In this document: positions 59,926 to 64,000 of the stretch, one piece after another
Layout: the number at the start of each line of letters is the position of its first letter
Numbering within the stretch: position 1 is the first letter of the stretch
DNA from: UBA2199 sp964628035
GTDB taxonomy: Bacteria; Acidobacteriota; Aminicenantia; UBA2199
Length of the DNA stretch: 64,000 nucleotides
Assembly (NCBI GenBank): GCA_964628035.1
Contig: CAZVPI010000002.1
Coordinates: forward strand, 62,001 to 126,000
Reading direction: 5' to 3'
The notes under the pieces: generated by a model
Seen by the model: the letters and a program-made list of their open reading frames with translations, nothing else
What the model was told of the DNA's origin: nothing
Database searches by the model: none
Translations under genes and position numbers: made by a program

Positions 59926-61930
59926 CAAGATCCTTGCGCTTCTGGCGCTGCTGGCCCTGGCCCCGGCGCTCGCCGCCGTCCAGGTCAGGCAGGTCGAGAA
60001 GTCGACCCTGGCCGATTTCCAAAAAGGGAGCTTCGTCAACGTCAGCATCGACAGCGACGGCGGCCTCTCGCTCGGGCCCAAGCTGAACGCCCTGGCCGGC
60101 CCGGCCGAGGAGTTCTACTTGGCCGCCGCCGCCGGCGCCAACGGCGATCTTTTCCTGGGCACGGGTCACGGCGCCGCCGTCTTCCGCCTGGGGGCCGACG
60201 GCAAGACCGACAAGGTATTCCAGGGCGAGCAGCTGGACGTCTACGCCCTGCTGGCCGCCGCCGACGGCGACGTGATCGTGGGCACCTCGCCCAACGGCCG
60301 CGTCTTCCGCGTCGGCCGCGACGGCAAGGCCGCCGAGATCTTCCGGCCCGACGAGAAATTCATCTGGGACCTGGCCGAGGACCGCGACGGCAACATCCTC
60401 TGCGCCACGGGCAACACCGGCGCCGTGTACAGCATCGGTAAGGGGGGGGCGGCCGAGACCCTGCTCAGCGCCGAGGACGCGCACATCATCAGCCTGCACG
60501 TCACCGGCGACAACGCCGTCCTCGCCGGCAGCGGCGACCGCGGCATTCTCTATGAGATCAGGAACCGCAAGGTGCGCGTGCTGTTCGACGCCCCCCTGGA
60601 GGAGATCAAGGGCATCGCCAGCGACGGCGACGGCAACGTCTATTTCGCGGCGGTCAAGAACGTGCCGGCGCCGCAGGCGGGCAAGGAATTCGAGATCGGC
60701 ACGGCCTTCCCGCACAGCCCGGCGGCCGATGCCGAAAGCGTCCGCGAAAAGAGCATCCTCTACCGCCTGCGCCCCGACGGCGTGGTGGAAACGCTCTGGT
60801 CCTCGACCGAGGAACTGGTATACGCCGTCCACTTCGACGGCCAGGCGGTGGTGATCGGCACCGGCAACTCCGGCCGCGTCTACCGCGTCGAGCGCAGCGG
60901 CGCCTTCGCCCAGGTCTGCGAGGTGGAGTCGGCCCAGGTCTTCCGCGTCGTCGGCGCCGGGGCGCCGGGCAAGGGCTATTTCCTCGTCTGCAACAACACC
61001 GCCGCCGTCCTGCGCGTGGAGGCGGGGGTGAACGCCAGCGGCACCTATTTCTCCGAGGTCTTCGACGCCCGCATCCAGTCCCGCTTCGGCCGCCTCTCCT
61101 GGAACGCCCAGAACGCCGGCGCCGGGGCCATCTCCTTCTCCGTGCGCCTGGGCAACTCCGATGTTCCCGACCGTTCCTGGACCGACTGGTCCGCTCCCTT
61201 CACCGACGCGGAGAACTCGAGCGTCAATGCCGGCGGCTACCGCTTCCTGCAGGTGAAGATCGTCCTCAGCTCGACCAGCCCCGCCGCCACGCCCCTGCTT
61301 TACGGTTACCGCATCCACTATCTCACCGACAACCTGAAGCCGGAGATCGGGGCGCTGCGCGTGCAGAAGCCGAGCGAGCGCAAGCCGGTGGCCGACACGA
61401 CGCCGCCGCGCAAGTACCTGCACGTCTCCTGGGACGCCGTGGATGCCAACGGCGACCGGCTCAACTACACCGCCTCGCTGCGGCGCCTGGGCGGGAGCGA
61501 ATGGCTGCCGCTGCGCGCCGACCTGCGCGAGAAATGGCTGTACCTCGACTGCGAGCTGGTCGCAGACGGCAAGTACCAGCTGAAGCTTCAGGCCGACGAC
61601 GCCCTGGACAACCCGCCCGCCTGGGCGCGCACCGCCGTCCGCGTCTCCCCCCCCTTCGTCATCGACTCCACCGCCCCCCACCTGGCCGAGTTCGCTGTCG
61701 AGGGACGCAGCGTGCGCTTCAAGGCCGAGGACCAGGCTTCGGCCGTGGCCCTGGCGCAGTATTCCTTCGACGGCAAGGACTGGGTGCCGGTCTTCCCCGA
61801 TGACCGGATCGGCGATTCCCGGACCGAGACCTACCGCTTCGAGTTGAACAGCCCCAAGAATGCCCGGCTGCTGCTCATCCGCCTGAGCGATGAGCTCGGC
61901 AACGACAAGGTGTTCCAGAAATCCATCTAG
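59918..61930 (+). CDS. Exported beta-propeller protein with C-terminal Ig-like region
   Basis: 670 aa. A signal peptide (MSSKILALLALLALAPALAA) is followed by about six NHL/SMP-30-type blades (GDLFLGTGHGAAVFRLGADGK, GDVIVGTSPNGRVFRVGRDGK, GNILCATGNTGAVYSIGKGG, AVVIGTGNSGRVYRVERSG). After about residue 370 come beta-sandwich modules (FGRLSWNAQNAGAGAISFSVRLG; YLHVSWDAVDANGDRLNYTASLRRLGG). It is coupled to the S55 peptidase gene by an 8-nt overlap, so the two may act together in the envelope. No enzyme activity is evident. Confidence 0.7.
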   Translation: MSSKILALLALLALAPALAAVQVRQVEKSTLADFQKGSFVNVSIDSDGGLSLGPKLNALAGPAEEFYLAAAAGANGDLFLGTGHGAAVFRLGADGKTDKVFQGEQLDVYALLAAADGDVIVGTSPNGRVFRVGRDGKAAEIFRPDEKFIWDLAEDRDGNILCATGNTGAVYSIGKGGAAETLLSAEDAHIISLHVTGDNAVLAGSGDRGILYEIRNRKVRVLFDAPLEEIKGIASDGDGNVYFAAVKNVPAPQAGKEFEIGTAFPHSPAADAESVREKSILYRLRPDGVVETLWSSTEELVYAVHFDGQAVVIGTGNSGRVYRVERSGAFAQVCEVESAQVFRVVGAGAPGKGYFLVCNNTAAVLRVEAGVNASGTYFSEVFDARIQSRFGRLSWNAQNAGAGAISFSVRLGNSDVPDRSWTDWSAPFTDAENSSVNAGGYRFLQVKIVLSSTSPAATPLLYGYRIHYLTDNLKPEIGALRVQKPSERKPVADTTPPRKYLHVSWDAVDANGDRLNYTASLRRLGGSEWLPLRADLREKWLYLDCELVADGKYQLKLQADDALDNPPAWARTAVRVSPPFVIDSTAPHLAEFAVEGRSVRFKAEDQASAVALAQYSFDGKDWVPVFPDDRIGDSRTETYRFELNSPKNARLLLIRLSDELGNDKVFQKSI

Positions 61931-61939
61931 GAGGACCCC

Positions 61940-62497
61940 GTGAGCGACATCAAGAAGATCACGACGCCGTTGGACGACGAGACCGTCTCCGGCCTGAGGG
62001 CGGGCGACAACGTGCTCATCAGCGGCGTCATCTATACCGGGCGCGACGCCGCACACAAAAAACTGGCCGACCTGATCGCCGCCGGAGCGGCCCTGCCCTT
62101 CGACCTGCGCGGACAGGTCATTTTTTATGTCGGCCCCACTCCGGCCCGACCCGGCCGGCCCATCGGCTCGGCCGGGCCGACCACCAGCTACCGCATGGAC
62201 GCCTATGCCCCGGCCCTGCATGAGCTGGGCCTGAAGGCATCGATCGGCAAGGGGTCGCGCAGCGCCGAGGTGAAGGAGTCCCTGAAGAAGCACAAAGCCG
62301 TGTACCTGGCCGTGACCGGCGGCGCCGCCGCCCTGGTCTTCAAGAGCATCCGCCGGGCCGACGTGGTGGCCTATCCGGAACTCGGCCCCGAGGCCATCCA
62401 GAGGCTCGAGGTCGAGGACTTCCCGGCCCAGGTGATCAACGACATGTACGGAGGCGACATCTACGAGGAGGGCCGCAGACAGTACGAGAGGAAGTAG
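61940..62497 (+). CDS. Class I fumarate hydratase / tartrate dehydratase beta subunit
   Basis: 185 aa from a GTG at 61940 with TAGGAGG upstream. LRAGDNVLISGVIYTGRDAAHKKL near 20, GQVIFYVGPTPARPGRPIGSAGPTTSYRMD near 59, IGKGSRS near 102 and YLAVTGGAAALVFKSIRR near 122 are the conserved FumA C-terminal/TtdB motifs. With an iron-sulfur alpha subunit it interconverts fumarate and malate. That alpha subunit is not encoded next to it in this window. It lies 9 bp before sucC, in keeping with a TCA-cycle role. Confidence 0.87.
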   Translation: MSDIKKITTPLDDETVSGLRAGDNVLISGVIYTGRDAAHKKLADLIAAGAALPFDLRGQVIFYVGPTPARPGRPIGSAGPTTSYRMDAYAPALHELGLKASIGKGSRSAEVKESLKKHKAVYLAVTGGAAALVFKSIRRADVVAYPELGPEAIQRLEVEDFPAQVINDMYGGDIYEEGRRQYERK

Positions 62498-62506
62498 GGG
62501 CAGGCC

Positions 62507-63670
<1,164 letters not shown>

Positions 63671-63672
63671 CC

Positions 63673-64000
63673 ATGGCCATCCTTATCGACGAGAGATCGC
63701 GTGTGATCGTCCAGGGCTTCACCGGCCGCGAGGGGACGTTCCACGCCGCGCAGATGATTGAATACGGCACCCAGGTGGTCGGCGGCGTCACCCCGGGCAA
63801 GGGCGGGCAGAGCCACCTGCAGCGGCCGGTGTTCGACACCGTGGCCCAGGCGGTGCAGGCCACCGCGGCCGACGTGTCGGTCCTTTTCGTGCCGGCGGCG
63901 TCCGCCGCCGACGCCATCGTCGAGGCCGCCCAGGCCGGCATCGCCCTGATCGTCTGCATCAGCGAGGGCGTGCCGGCTCTGGACATGGTGCGGGTGAAGG
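63673..64000 (+). CDS. sucD: Succinate-CoA ligase alpha subunit (5' part only)
   Basis: The first 109 codons lie in the window and the gene runs off the right edge. AILIDERSRVIVQGFTGREGTFHAAQMI, VVGGVTPGKGGQ and VLFVPAASAADAIVEAAQAGI are the CoA-binding Rossmann motifs of SucD. The phosphohistidine is beyond the window. It is the partner of sucC. Confidence 0.92.
   Translation, partial: MAILIDERSRVIVQGFTGREGTFHAAQMIEYGTQVVGGVTPGKGGQSHLQRPVFDTVAQAVQATAADVSVLFVPAASAADAIVEAAQAGIALIVCISEGVPALDMVRVK

Overview
The window is GC-rich, densely coded DNA from a Gram-negative (diderm) bacterium. The diderm call rests on an LptC/LptA-like lipopolysaccharide-bridge protein, a TolC-type efflux channel, three outer-membrane beta-barrel-like proteins and heptose/LPS genes (gmhB, heptosyltransferase). 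A rubrerythrin with a second ferritin-like protein suggests an anaerobe or microaerophile. The S55 (SpoIVB-type) peptidase in a diderm, the KBL-ACP pair and the overall style are compatible with Acidobacteriota/Aminicenantes. That placement is inference; no rRNA or other phylogenetic marker was tested.

Layout. (1) 1-1693, minus strand: acyl carrier protein, KBL and the start of a NagZ-like glycosidase, behind one promoter with an operator-like palindrome over its -10. (2) 2028-28887, plus strand: about 27 kb of tightly overlapping genes for a surface glycan. It opens with a Wzm/Wzt-type ABC exporter whose ATPase carries a C-terminal glycan-recognition domain. It continues with nine sulfotransferase domains, about a dozen glycosyltransferases or glycosyltransferase-like proteins, a nucleotide-sugar epimerase, an SGNH esterase, a beta-propeller and an amber-interrupted methyltransferase. 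I read this as the locus of a heavily sulfated, ABC-exported O-antigen or capsule. It contains a three-copy family I do not recognise and a sulfotransferase/coiled-coil/GT-B-like fusion next to a stand-alone copy of its C-terminal domain. (3) 28970-32216: HAD phosphatase, a small nucleotidyltransferase gene pair flanked by a decayed copy of the acs 3' end, and acs. (4) 32329-39318: methyltransferase, RluA-type pseudouridine synthase, ArsR-thioredoxin operon, MrfA-like helicase and two envelope proteins. (5) 39337-46843: a beta-barrel gene divergent from a TetR-controlled operon (TetR, TolC-like, HlyD-like, two ABC ATPases, two ABC-2 permeases), organised like E. coli cecR-ybhGFSR. (6) 50988-46969, minus strand: rpoZ, heptosyltransferase, gmhB, then an ECF sigma factor, zinc-binding anti-sigma factor and two Spy/CnrX-like periplasmic proteins. 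(7) 51149-59925: membrane sulfatase-like protein, NamZ-like muramidase, Sua5, rubrerythrin, ferritin-like protein, LptC-LptA-like protein and S55 peptidase. (8) 59918-64000: a secreted beta-propeller protein, then fumarase beta subunit, sucC and the start of sucD.

Regulation. Good sigma-70 promoters (TTGACA-like, 16-17 bp spacer, TATAAT-like) can be read in front of most transcription units. At several genes (20588, 29820, 34522, 35449, and probably 28970 and 40095) the -10 element ends about six bases before the start codon, so transcription should begin at or next to the initiation codon. This predicts leaderless mRNAs alongside normal leadered genes with strong Shine-Dalgarno sequences.
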